Positions 26,118 to 34,209 of a stretch of DNA of 64,000 nucleotides are shown here, piece by piece. Within the stretch, counting starts at the first letter, position 1. Each line of letters begins with the position of its first letter. The DNA is from an uncultured Psychroserpens sp. (GTDB taxonomy: Bacteria; Bacteroidota; Bacteroidia; Flavobacteriales; Flavobacteriaceae). The position numbers and the translations under genes were made by a program. The notes under the pieces are model-generated. The model worked only from the letters and a program-made list of their open reading frames with translations, was not told where the DNA came from and ran no database searches. Location of the stretch: the NCBI RefSeq assembly GCF_947500255.1, contig NZ_CANMRL010000005.1:124001-188000 (forward strand), written 5' to 3'.

Positions 26118-27065
26118 TTATTTCTTTAATCCAAGTTCAACCAAACGTTCATTTAAGAACTCTCCAGCTGTAATATCAGTAAACTGTTTCGGATGATCTT
26201 CATCAATACAGCTATCCAAAACATCTAATTTCATTTCACTTATTGGATGCATAAAAAATGGGATAGAATAACGCGAAGTACCCCAAAGTTCGCGAGGTGG
26301 ATTAACAACACGATGTATAGTAGATTTTAATTTGTTGTTTGTGTGACGTGATAACATATCACCAACATTTATCATTAATTCATCTGGTTCTGCTATGGCA
26401 TCTATCCATTCACCTTCATGGTTTTGAACTTGCAGGCCTCGTCCTTGAGCACCCATTAATAGTGTAATTAAATTAATATCACCATGAGCAGCAGCACGAA
26501 CTGCATTTTCTGGTTCTTCAAGAATAGGAGGATAGTGAATAGGTCTTAAGATAGAATTACCATTATGAATGTAATTATCAAAATAAGTTTCTTCCAAATC
26601 TAAAAACAGGGCTAATGCACGTAATACGTATTTAGCAGTTTTTTCAAGCATTTGGTAAGTTTCTTTACCAATTTTGTTGAATTCAGGAACTTCTTTAACT
26701 TCAACATTATTAGGGTATTCTTTGGCACGCTCTGGGTCATCTTCGACATACTGACCAAAATGCCAGAATTCTTTTAAGTCGCCTTCTTTTTTTCCTTTAG
26801 CACTTTCTTTTCCAAAGGATACGTATCCACGTTGTCCGCCAATACCTTCAATTTCATAACTTCTTTTAGTCTCCACAGGTAGACTAAAAAAATTCTTTAC
26901 TTCTTTATATAAATTATCTACGAGCTGATCGTCTAAAAAATGACCTTTAAGAGCTACGAATCCAATTTCTTGGTATGCTTTTCCTATTTCATTTATAAAC
27001 TTCTGCTTTCTGCTTTCGTCTCCAGAAAGAAAATCCTGAAGATTCACACTTGGTATTCTATTCAT
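26118..27065 (-). CDS. isopenicillin-N-synthase-like 2OG/Fe(II) oxygenase
   Basis: Iron oxygenase of the isopenicillin N synthase/plant 2OG dioxygenase type (315 aa). The iron triad is His194 and Asp196 (HGDINLITLL) and His251 (HRVVNPP); Arg265 in RYSIPFF would bind 2-oxoglutarate. The N-terminal DIOX_N part (IPSVNLQDFLSGD) is intact. The substrate is unknown; bacterial relatives act on small molecules such as ethylene-forming substrates, hormones or amino acids. First gene of the operon that continues with SUI1, DUF1835, a nucleoside phosphorylase and the THI5-like protein. Confidence 0.9.
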   Translation of the reverse strand: MNRIPSVNLQDFLSGDESRKQKFINEIGKAYQEIGFVALKGHFLDDQLVDNLYKEVKNFFSLPVETKRSYEIEGIGGQRGYVSFGKESAKGKKEGDLKEFWHFGQYVEDDPERAKEYPNNVEVKEVPEFNKIGKETYQMLEKTAKYVLRALALFLDLEETYFDNYIHNGNSILRPIHYPPILEEPENAVRAAAHGDINLITLLMGAQGRGLQVQNHEGEWIDAIAEPDELMINVGDMLSRHTNNKLKSTIHRVVNPPRELWGTSRYSIPFFMHPISEMKLDVLDSCIDEDHPKQFTDITAGEFLNERLVELGLKK

Positions 27066-27185
27066 TTTAAAATGGATTTTATTGTAGTTCGATTAACAAA
27101 AATAGCGAAAATACTGCTAAAATCACACATTTCAATTTCGCTTAAAAATAAACGGTCTTAACCTTTAAAAACGTCAATTTTTATT

Positions 27186-27193
27186 TACATTTG
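27186..27193 (+). promoter_or_regulatory. predicted -7 element of the E1 dehydrogenase gene
   Basis: TACATTTG matches TAnnTTTG and lies 25 nt before the ATG at 27219. The -33 region has only a TTTA-like match, so confidence is moderate. Confidence 0.4.
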
Positions 27194-27218
27194 ATTTACT
27201 AACGCAATTTTAAACATA

Positions 27219-29219
27219 ATGTTGACCTCAACCAAGAGATTAATAACCTACGATAGAAAAAATTTAGACGACAAGACCCTATTAAGTCTTTATAAGAATA
27301 TGCTTAAACCTCGCATGATAGAAGAGAAGATGCTCATTCTATTGCGTCAAGGTAAAATTTCAAAATGGTTTTCCGGAATAGGCCAAGAAGCTATTTCAGT
27401 TGGTGTGACCATGGCAATGAACAAAGAAGAGTATATACTGCCTATGCATCGTAATTTAGGTGTGTTCACGACTCGAGAGATTCCTTTATATCGTTTGTTC
27501 AGTCAGTGGCAAGGTAAAGCAAATGGCTTTACTAAGGGTCGTGATCGATCATTTCATTTTGGAACCCAAGAGTTTAATATTGTTGGAATGATCTCACATT
27601 TGGGACCGCAATTAGGTGTCGCTGATGGTATTGCATTAGCGAGTCTATTAAAAAACAAAAAACAAGTCACTGCTGTATTTACAGGTGAGGGTGGAACTAG
27701 TGAAGGAGATTTTCATGAAGCTTTAAATGTCGCTTCTGTTTGGCAATTACCAGTATTATTTTGTGTAGAGAATAATGGATATGGTTTGTCTACACCTACT
27801 AATGAACAATACAGATGTAAAGATATTGCTGATAGAGGTAAAGGTTATGGTATGGAATCTTTTATTCTTGATGGTAATAATATTATTGAAGTCTATACAA
27901 AAATGCAAAAGCTTGCTGCAAGTATTCGTAAGCGTCCAAGACCAATTTTGGTCGAATTCAAAACATTTAGAATGCGAGGTCATGAAGAGGCTAGTGGAAC
28001 AAAATACGTACCTAAAACGTTGATGCAAGAATGGGCTAAGAAAGATCCTTTAGAAAATTTTCAAGCCTATTTAAAAGATGAGAAAATATTAACTGAAAAG
28101 CAGGAAGTTGCGATCAAGGAAGGGATAATGCATGAAATTCATGAGCATTTACAAATGGCATTTGATGAAGCTCCTATTGTACCAAATATAGAGACAGAAC
28201 TTAAAGATGTTTATAAAGCTTTTGATTTTAAAGCGGTTGAGCCTAAATCAAAAACAGAAGAACTTAGACTTATTGATGCTATTTCTAAAGGCTTAAAACA
28301 GTCGATGGAAAAGTATGATGATTTAGTCATTATGGGACAAGATATTGCAGAATATGGTGGTGTGTTTAAAATTACTGAAGGTTTTGTCAAACAGTTTGGA
28401 AAGCAGCGCGTTAGAAATACACCAATTTGTGAGTCTGCTATTGTCGAAGCTGCTATGGGATTATCTATTGCGGGAATGAAGGCTGTCATGGAAATGCAAT
28501 TTGCAGATTTTGTGACTTCTGGTTTTAATCCTGTAGTGAACTATTTAGCAAAATCACATTATCGTTGGAACCAACAGGCTGATGTTGTAGTAAGAATGCC
28601 TTGTGGCGGAGGTGTTGCCGCTGGACCATTTCATTCGCAAACTAATGAAGCATGGTTTACTAAGACACCAGGTTTAAAAGTGGTTTATCCAGCATTCCCT
28701 TATGATGCAAAAGGATTGTTAGCAACAGCCATTGAAGATCCAAACCCAGTATTGTTCTTTGAGCACAAAGCATTGTACAGAAGTATTCGTCAGCAGGTGC
28801 CTACAGATTATTACACACTACCTTTAGGAAAGGCTTCCATGCTCAGAGAAGGTAATGATGTAACAATTATTAGCTATGGTGCTGGTGTACATTGGGCTTT
28901 AGAGACACTAGATAATAATACTGATATTAGTGCTGATATGATTGACTTGAGAAGCCTTCAGCCATTAGATCTAGATGCTATTTTACACTCTGTCAAGAAA
29001 ACAGGGAAGGCTATTATTTTACAAGAAGATTCATTGTTTGGAGGTATTGCTAGTGATATTTCATCGTTAATTATGGAACATTCTTTTGAACACTTGGATG
29101 CACCAGTAAGACGCGTTGCTAGTATGGAAACGCCAATTCCGTTTATTAATCAATTGGAAGAACAGTATATGGCTAAAGGACGTTTTGAAACCGCACTAAA
29201 AGAACTTTTAGCTTATTAA
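27219..29219 (+). CDS. fused alpha-beta E1 component of branched-chain 2-oxoacid dehydrogenase
   Basis: Thiamine-diphosphate enzyme (666 aa) that fuses the E1 alpha chain (about 1-330) and beta chain (about 345-666). In the alpha part GEGGTSEGDFHEAL (from Gly156) and ENNGYG (about 184-189) form the ThDP/Mg site. The beta part begins with the LRLIDAISKGL helix and includes MGQDIAEYGGVF, CESAIVEAAMG and MPCGGGVAAGPFHSQ. This fused form is typical of Bacteroidota 2-oxoisovalerate dehydrogenases, which decarboxylate ketoacids from valine, leucine and isoleucine and supply branched primers for fatty acids. No E2 or E3 gene is adjacent. Confidence 0.93.
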   Translation: MLTSTKRLITYDRKNLDDKTLLSLYKNMLKPRMIEEKMLILLRQGKISKWFSGIGQEAISVGVTMAMNKEEYILPMHRNLGVFTTREIPLYRLFSQWQGKANGFTKGRDRSFHFGTQEFNIVGMISHLGPQLGVADGIALASLLKNKKQVTAVFTGEGGTSEGDFHEALNVASVWQLPVLFCVENNGYGLSTPTNEQYRCKDIADRGKGYGMESFILDGNNIIEVYTKMQKLAASIRKRPRPILVEFKTFRMRGHEEASGTKYVPKTLMQEWAKKDPLENFQAYLKDEKILTEKQEVAIKEGIMHEIHEHLQMAFDEAPIVPNIETELKDVYKAFDFKAVEPKSKTEELRLIDAISKGLKQSMEKYDDLVIMGQDIAEYGGVFKITEGFVKQFGKQRVRNTPICESAIVEAAMGLSIAGMKAVMEMQFADFVTSGFNPVVNYLAKSHYRWNQQADVVVRMPCGGGVAAGPFHSQTNEAWFTKTPGLKVVYPAFPYDAKGLLATAIEDPNPVLFFEHKALYRSIRQQVPTDYYTLPLGKASMLREGNDVTIISYGAGVHWALETLDNNTDISADMIDLRSLQPLDLDAILHSVKKTGKAIILQEDSLFGGIASDISSLIMEHSFEHLDAPVRRVASMETPIPFINQLEEQYMAKGRFETALKELLAY

Positions 29220-29228
29220 ATTACAGTC

Positions 29229-29540
29229 ATGACATCATCACACTCAAAGAAAGGCTTTCAATTCGCAATTATTACAATTGTAACATTTCTACTATTTTTG
29301 TTGTTACAATTATTAGCTGCTAATGAAAAGATCTCACTAGATTTTTATAGATATGTTAGTGGTTTCCTAATGATTTTAGTGTTTGTGTCTTCAATTATTG
29401 GTTTTGTATTTAGTATGAAAGGACTTAAAGACCCTAACTCTGTTAAAAAGATATTTGGGATCATTGCGAATTCTATACTCTTCTTATTGTTTGTAGTGAC
29501 CGTTATTATGAGATATATCGATTTTAAAAGCGCTATATAA
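29229..29540 (+). CDS. small three-helix membrane protein
   Basis: Hypothetical membrane protein (103 aa) with three predicted transmembrane helices: about 11-32 (FAIITIVTFLLFLLLQLLA), 43-66 and 78-97. Short charged ends face the cytoplasm. No known domain is visible. It follows the E1 gene by 9 nt in the same direction, so it is probably cotranscribed. Function unknown. Confidence 0.75.
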   Translation: MTSSHSKKGFQFAIITIVTFLLFLLLQLLAANEKISLDFYRYVSGFLMILVFVSSIIGFVFSMKGLKDPNSVKKIFGIIANSILFLLFVVTVIMRYIDFKSAI

Positions 29541-29556
29541 CTTTTTTATTTGATCA

Positions 29557-30864
29557 CTAACTTTTTTTGGCAATTGCTTCAACTTCATCCAAAACTCTAA
29601 GCAAATTACCACTCCATAGCATTTCAATTTCGTCTTCGGTGTAACCACGTTTTACTAATTCTAAAGTAACATTAAAGGTTTCTGAAGCATCGCTCCAGCC
29701 TTCAACACCACCACCGCCATCAAAATCACTGCTGATACCAACATGTTTGAGTCCGATTTTCTCAACCATGTAGTCAATATGATCTACAAAGTCTGCGACA
29801 TTAACTTTAGGAGGGAAGTAACTCATTTGACTCGCTTTTTCATCTGCTAACGTTACAATTTTTGACCTTACCTCGTAAAAGGCTTCTTTTTCGTCGTCAG
29901 TTAATGTTTTCATTTCACTCCATTCATACCATTTAGTTCCTAAGGATGTAGCAATCTCTTTTCTAATATCTTTAATGGCTTTGTTTCTAGCATCGTTCTT
30001 TTCGGTATTAGTATAAGCTTGAAACGCAACTGTTTGAATCACGCCACCATTTTCTTTCATCCATTCTAACTGCTCATCATCAAGATTTCTACTATGATCA
30101 CATAATGCTCTTGCCGACGAATGGGACGCTATTATTGGAGCCTTACTAAGTTCGATCATTTGGCGCATAGACTCTTTTGAAGGATGAGATACATCAATCA
30201 TGATGCCTAAACGATTCATTTCTTTAATCACTTCCTTGCCTAAATCACTCAAACCATTATGCAACCATATGTCATCTTCTTCACCTGTATTACTATCACA
30301 TAATTGACTGTGTCCGTTGTGGGATAAAGACATGTATCGTGCTCCAAGATTGTAGAATTTCTCTACGTTAGAAATATCAGTTCCCACTGGATATCCATTT
30401 TCAATACCAATCATCGCTACTTTTTTTCCAGTTTTTGAAATACGACGCACATCATCAGAGTTCAAAGCAAGTTCGATTTGGTTTGGCGCTATATCTTCAA
30501 CTAATTTATGAATAGCATTAAATTTTGACATGGCATTGTCATATGCTTTTTTGTAGCCTTCATCTGTAAGTGTATCTTGACCAGTATATACAATAAACCA
30601 AGCTACATCTAAACCTCCGGCTTTCATTTTTGGTAAATTAACCTGAGATTCTAGATTTTGTGTGTAATTGATAGAATCTGTAAAATTCTTTACATTAATG
30701 TCACAATGTGTATCTAAGGTAATCACGCGATCATGAATGGCTTTAGCACGTTCAATAAGTGCTATAGAATCATTTTTACTAGTTGTTTTACTATCAGTTT
30801 TAGAATCAGTTTTACAAGAAGACGTCATAATTAAAATACAAAGGGAGAGATATAATGATTTCAT
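29557..30864 (-). CDS. M19 membrane dipeptidase, lipoprotein
   Basis: Renal-dipeptidase-like peptidase family M19 (435 aa). The N-terminus is a lipoprotein signal with Cys17 in MTSSC, followed by a Ser/Lys/Thr linker. Zinc-site motifs are in place: LDTHCD, GIENGYP (bridging glutamate), ASHSSARALC and SSDFDGGGG. The enzyme hydrolyses dipeptides, including those with D-residues and some beta-lactams, at the outer or inner membrane face. It is monocistronic; a divergent 3D-domain gene starts 53 bp away. Confidence 0.94.
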   Translation of the reverse strand: MKSLYLSLCILIMTSSCKTDSKTDSKTTSKNDSIALIERAKAIHDRVITLDTHCDINVKNFTDSINYTQNLESQVNLPKMKAGGLDVAWFIVYTGQDTLTDEGYKKAYDNAMSKFNAIHKLVEDIAPNQIELALNSDDVRRISKTGKKVAMIGIENGYPVGTDISNVEKFYNLGARYMSLSHNGHSQLCDSNTGEEDDIWLHNGLSDLGKEVIKEMNRLGIMIDVSHPSKESMRQMIELSKAPIIASHSSARALCDHSRNLDDEQLEWMKENGGVIQTVAFQAYTNTEKNDARNKAIKDIRKEIATSLGTKWYEWSEMKTLTDDEKEAFYEVRSKIVTLADEKASQMSYFPPKVNVADFVDHIDYMVEKIGLKHVGISSDFDGGGGVEGWSDASETFNVTLELVKRGYTEDEIEMLWSGNLLRVLDEVEAIAKKS

Positions 30865-30916
30865 AAAAGTTGGATTTCGTTTCGATTGTGAAGTTACAAA
30901 ATCTTATATTTAAAAT

Positions 30917-31345
30917 ATGAATTCCTCTACGTCTTATACTGTTTATATTTTAATATTAATCTGTGTATTATTGATTAACTGTAAAAGTGAACCACCCAGT
31001 CCTTACGAATGGAAAACCATTGAAGTCACAGCAACAGCCTACAATTCTTTGGCATATCAAACTAGTTCAAATCCACATATTACGGCTTTTGGTGATAGCT
31101 TAAAACCGGGTCTGCGTTATATCGCTGTTTCAAGAGATTTGCTTAAAAATGGTTTGGTACATAATACACCTGTGAAGATTGAAGGAGTTGAAGGGACGTA
31201 TTTAGTCAAGGATAAGATGAATAGGCGTTGGAGGAAACGAATAGATATCTATATGGGAACTGATGTCAAAGCTGCTAAAGAATGGGGCAGACGCAAAGTT
31301 AACATCAGTTATAGAATTGAAATTGAGTTAGACTCTTTAAATTAA
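30917..31345 (+). CDS. 3D-domain lipoprotein, putative peptidoglycan-active
   Basis: Short lipoprotein (142 aa): hydrophobic signal with a lipobox-like cysteine at residue 22 (LLINC), then a 3D (Asp-Asp-Asp) domain of the double-psi beta-barrel type related to MltA and RpfB/YabE. The family pattern is visible in VTATAYNS, ITAFGDSLKPG and the C-terminal RIDIYMGTDVKAAKEWGR. Such domains bind or cut peptidoglycan. The last 4 bases overlap the end of the convergent exbD gene. Confidence 0.88.
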   Translation: MNSSTSYTVYILILICVLLINCKSEPPSPYEWKTIEVTATAYNSLAYQTSSNPHITAFGDSLKPGLRYIAVSRDLLKNGLVHNTPVKIEGVEGTYLVKDKMNRRWRKRIDIYMGTDVKAAKEWGRRKVNISYRIEIELDSLN

Positions 31346-31911
31346 TTCTTGATTTCTGCTTCAGACAGTATAAACGGATAGGCATTCTTAACCTGTTTTA
31401 ATTCTTCTTTTGTGAGTTTATTAGATGGTTTTTTTATAACGGTTTCAGAATAATTGTTTCGCAATTCATAATAGGCTTTAGTTAATTCGTCTTGAACTTG
31501 AATGTAAAATTTGTAGGATGTGAGCTTGTCATTATTTAAGGATATTACTGCTTTATTTGGGTTGTCAGATGAATTATTATCTTTTAAACCATTACAATAA
31601 TTACATGTATTATCACCATTGTTATCAAGAAAAGCGATTGCAATGTCTTTGAGTTCTTCAATATTAACAATCTCATTTTCTACCCACAACTCATTTTTAG
31701 AGTTAATTTTAACTTCTAAAATGTTACGCTGTTTGATGATGTCTTCATCACAAATTGTATTAGGCGGACAAGGAGGTGGAAGTTTTCGGGTGATGCCTTC
31801 GTCCTTTTCTGGTATAGCAGCAGTAACTAAGAAAAAGATAAGAAGTAAAAAAGCAATGTCAGCCATTGAGCCTGCATTAACTTGAGGGCATAGTCGTCTT
31901 GATGTTCTCAT
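31342..31911 (-). CDS. ExbD/TolR-family protein with cysteine-bearing periplasmic domain
   Basis: Biopolymer-transport subunit of the ExbD/TolR type (189 aa; the usual size is about 140). One transmembrane helix (16-33) starts with MADIAFLLLIFFLV and carries Asp18, the membrane aspartate needed for proton-driven work. The periplasmic part is enlarged and has two cysteine pairs: PPPCPPNTIC (Cys48, Cys54) and CNYC (Cys103, Cys106). No ExbB/TolQ partner gene is adjacent, so it must use one encoded elsewhere. It lies downstream of the micropeptide array and its terminator, and its start context shares a 14-nt block with that of the first micropeptide. Confidence 0.88.
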   Translation of the reverse strand: MRTSRRLCPQVNAGSMADIAFLLLIFFLVTAAIPEKDEGITRKLPPPCPPNTICDEDIIKQRNILEVKINSKNELWVENEIVNIEELKDIAIAFLDNNGDNTCNYCNGLKDNNSSDNPNKAVISLNNDKLTSYKFYIQVQDELTKAYYELRNNYSETVIKKPSNKLTKEELKQVKNAYPFILSEAEIKN

Positions 31912-31980
31912 AATAATAGTTTTTAAGATTATTGTTATGTGTCACAAGCCTCAAAAACGATACCATTTTCTTAAAACCAA

Positions 31981-32013
31981 AAAAACCAGAATACTTAAAG
32001 TATGCTGGTTTTT
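31981..32013 (-). terminator. intrinsic terminator of the micropeptide array
   Basis: Fifteen-base arms 31981-31995 and 31999-32013 pair with one mismatch around a 3-nt loop. On the minus strand the hairpin is followed by a T-rich tract, as expected for termination of transcripts that come from the array; it lies 70 bp before the exbD start. Confidence 0.75.
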
Positions 32014-32078
32014 CCGGATATTATACTGAGAATAAACTCAATATGCGTTTTGATTGATGAATAATGTTGTTATCACTA

Positions 32079-32147
32079 TTAACGTAACGTCTCTAGATCG
32101 TCATTTGTTGTATGTGATGTGTTGATAATTTTTGTTAAAGCTTTCAT
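32079..32147 (-). CDS. micropeptide C, 22 aa (third of tandem array)
   Basis: Twenty-two codons from ATG 32147 to TAA. The peptide begins MKALTKIINTSHTTN and ends DDLETLR; it shares only the M[KR]xL start and a Ser/Thr-rich centre with peptides A and B and is less basic. It is placed 41 nt after peptide B, with the same TCATCAATCA spacer upstream, and is followed by the array terminator. It may be a diverged member or a remnant; support is weaker than for A and B. Confidence 0.45.
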   Translation of the reverse strand: MKALTKIINTSHTTNDDLETLR

Positions 32148-32188
32148 GGTAGATTGATGTTTTGATTGATGAATTTTAATTTCTATAG

Positions 32189-32275
32189 TTATCTATAGCG
32201 TCTTTTTTGGTTCCAACTGTACATTCTTGTTTCAGTTGAAGTACTTGATAATTGATTGTTGTTTAAAGTTCTCAT
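32189..32275 (-). CDS. micropeptide B, 28 aa (second of tandem array)
   Basis: Twenty-eight codons from ATG 32275 to TAA. The peptide starts MRTLNNNQLSSTSTET, continues RMYS and ends WNQKRRYR: a polar Asn/Ser/Thr half and a basic aromatic tail with no signal sequence or membrane helix. It differs from peptide A by six synonymous third-position changes and only three conservative replacements (K17R, I18M, T20S), with no indel, which is the pattern of a translated and selected sequence. Function unknown. Confidence 0.65.
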   Translation of the reverse strand: MRTLNNNQLSSTSTETRMYSWNQKRRYR

Positions 32276-32319
32276 GATAATTGATTTTTTTTTGATTGAT
32301 GATTTTGAAATAGATATAA

Positions 32320-32406
32320 TTATCTATATCGTCTTTTTTGATTCCAAGTATAAATTTTAGTTTCTGTTGATGTACTTGATAATTGATTGTTGTTTAAAGT
32401 TCTCAT
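32320..32406 (-). CDS. micropeptide A, 28 aa (first of tandem array)
   Basis: Twenty-eight codons from ATG 32406 to TAA. The peptide starts MRTLNNNQLSSTSTET, continues KIYT and ends WNQKRRYR, with net charge about +5. It has no export signal, so it would stay in the cytosol or act on nucleic acid or ribosomes. Its start context ATTATTATGAGAAC is identical over 14 nt to that of exbD. It is the promoter-proximal member; I do not see a full TTG/TAnnTTTG promoter upstream, only TAATTCTG near 32445-32452. No described family is known to me. Confidence 0.65.
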   Translation of the reverse strand: MRTLNNNQLSSTSTETKIYTWNQKRRYR

Positions 32407-32612
32407 AATAATTGATTTTAATGATTGATGTTATACTAGAAAGACGACAGAATTATAAAAATGTTACAGTACTTTGCATTACATAGTAGTAATTTAACAT
32501 TTTTTAACAGGATAGGGTAGGAATTACTTTTCAATTGTTTTTAACAATATGCTTAAATAACTCTTATAAAAGCTTAATTTTGCAAGAATTGATTTTCTGA
32601 AGCTATTAATTT

Positions 32613-34124
32613 ATGTCCGAAACCCTTCAAATAACAAAAAAGGAAACAAAAAAGCGTCTTTATGATTACCAAATTGCTGATCTAAATCGCATATTTGATG
32701 TCTTTGAGGCTGCACCTGATAATTACAATCTCTTGTATCAGTTACCAACAGGAGGAGGTAAAACAGTTATTTTTTCTGAAATAGTTAGACAGTATATAAA
32801 GAAGCACCAAAAAAAGGTGGTCATTCTTACACACCGAATTGAACTATGTAAGCAAACGTCTAAAGTTTTGCATGGTTTTGGTGTCAATAATAAAATAATC
32901 AACAGTAAGGTTAAAGAATTACCAGATCAAGACCAGTACCAGTGTTTTGTGGCTATGGTTGAGACGTTGAACAACCGATTAAATGATGGTAAACTTAACC
33001 TAGAAGATATTGGTCTTGTCATTATTGACGAAGCACATTACAATTCGTTTAGAAAGTTATTTAAATTTTTTGATAATTGTTTCATTCTTGGAGTTACTGC
33101 GACACCTTTAAGTAGTAACATTAAATTGCCAATGAAAGACAACTATAAAGAGTTGATTGTTGGAGATAATATTTCGACTTTAATTAAAAATGGATTTTTA
33201 GCTTCAGCCGAAATTTATAATTATGATGTGTCGCTAAATACTCTTAAAATAGGTATCAATGGAGACTATACTGTAAAATCTTCAGAAGCATTATATACTA
33301 ATGCAGCGATGCAAGGTAAGCTACTGTTTGCCTATGAAGAATTATCTAAAGGCAAGAAAACCTTAATTTTTAATAACGGGATCAATACCTCAAAGGAGGT
33401 ATACTATACGTTTAAAAGAGCTGGTTACGATGTTCGCCATTTGGATAACACATCAAGTAAACAGGAGCGTAAAGAGATTTTAAAATGGTTTAAAAATACA
33501 CCTAATGGTATATTGACTTCTGTTAGTATCTTAACCACAGGTTTTGATGAGCCATCTGTAGAGTCCATTATCTTAAATAGAGCGACACGTTCTTTAACCT
33601 TATATTTTCAGATGATTGGTAGAGGGTCGAGAATTCATGGTGATAAAAGTAAGTTTACGGTTATTGACTTAGGAAATAATGCAGTGCGATTTGGACCATG
33701 GAGTCAACCAGTAGATTGGCAGCATATCTTTAAAAATCCAGATTTCTATTTAGAGAATCTTCGTAATGATGAAGACATAGAACGAGAATTTGTATATAAA
33801 ATGCCAGAGTCGTTAAGAAAGCGTTTTACCAAAAATCCTAATGACGATTTTGATATAAAAGAAGAATACAAAAAGGTGATTAGAGAAGGTAAGAAGTCTA
33901 TGCAAGCTATTGAAAATAGTATTGCACAACATTCAGCTTTGGTTATCGCTAATAGTGAAGATGTTTTTGAAGCGAGGGAGTTAGCAAAATTATTACACGA
34001 TGATATTTGTTATCGCATTAAACAGTATTGTTATTGTATTATGAATAGTACAAAAAACTATAAAGACTGGTTATTAGAAGAATATACTCGTAAATTGCGT
34101 TTAAGTTTCAACGGAAAGTTTTAA
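32613..34124 (+). CDS. DEAD/DEAH-box superfamily II helicase
   Basis: SF2 helicase-like ATPase (503 aa). Motif I is LPTGGGKT (Lys50), motif II is DEAH (139-142), motif III VTATP; the second RecA domain has motif V (ILTTGFDEP) and motif VI (QMIGRGSR). This arrangement is close to XPB/SSL2 and the UvrB-like or type-III-restriction R-like helicases. No nuclease or methylase domain or partner gene is present, so a general DNA or RNA translocase is likeliest. The C-terminal 140 residues are helical and unrecognised. It starts at ATG 32613, 31 nt after a TAATTTTG element. Confidence 0.9.
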   Translation: MSETLQITKKETKKRLYDYQIADLNRIFDVFEAAPDNYNLLYQLPTGGGKTVIFSEIVRQYIKKHQKKVVILTHRIELCKQTSKVLHGFGVNNKIINSKVKELPDQDQYQCFVAMVETLNNRLNDGKLNLEDIGLVIIDEAHYNSFRKLFKFFDNCFILGVTATPLSSNIKLPMKDNYKELIVGDNISTLIKNGFLASAEIYNYDVSLNTLKIGINGDYTVKSSEALYTNAAMQGKLLFAYEELSKGKKTLIFNNGINTSKEVYYTFKRAGYDVRHLDNTSSKQERKEILKWFKNTPNGILTSVSILTTGFDEPSVESIILNRATRSLTLYFQMIGRGSRIHGDKSKFTVIDLGNNAVRFGPWSQPVDWQHIFKNPDFYLENLRNDEDIEREFVYKMPESLRKRFTKNPNDDFDIKEEYKKVIREGKKSMQAIENSIAQHSALVIANSEDVFEARELAKLLHDDICYRIKQYCYCIMNSTKNYKDWLLEEYTRKLRLSFNGKF

Positions 34125-34209
34125 CGTAAAATTAAAATGTTTACGCTATAAAGTCGTTACTTTTATTGTTAGGTATGGTTTTTGAAACGACTATACTAAA
34201 AGAAATGTG

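Larger units (their letters stand above)
32051..32431 (-). repeat. four-fold spacer repeat TCATCAATCA of the micropeptide array
   Basis: The 10-mer TGATTGATGA (TCATCAATCA on the coding strand) occurs at 32051, 32163 and 32293, and as TGATTGATGT at 32422. Three copies lie 16-18 nt before the ATGs of the three short frames; the copy at 32051 has no clear ATG frame behind it. The period is 129-130 bp for the two intact units, 112 bp for the last. The larger unit of about 130 bp is a tandem duplication. Confidence 0.8.
31912..32612. other. 700-bp region with tandem micropeptide frames and terminator
   Basis: No conventional gene is present. The minus strand carries three very short reading frames (32079-32406), four copies of a 10-nt spacer motif, and an intrinsic terminator (31981-32013) that separates them from exbD. 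The right part (32432-32612) contains AT-rich sequence and the start region of the helicase gene, with a TAATTTTG -7-like element at 32575-32582. Confidence 0.7.

Noticed and set aside
32051-32431. Repeats interpreted as CRISPR or REP-like elements
   Set aside because: The repeat unit is about 130 bp, is not 25-40 bp with unique spacers, and contains conserved reading frames with third-position changes.
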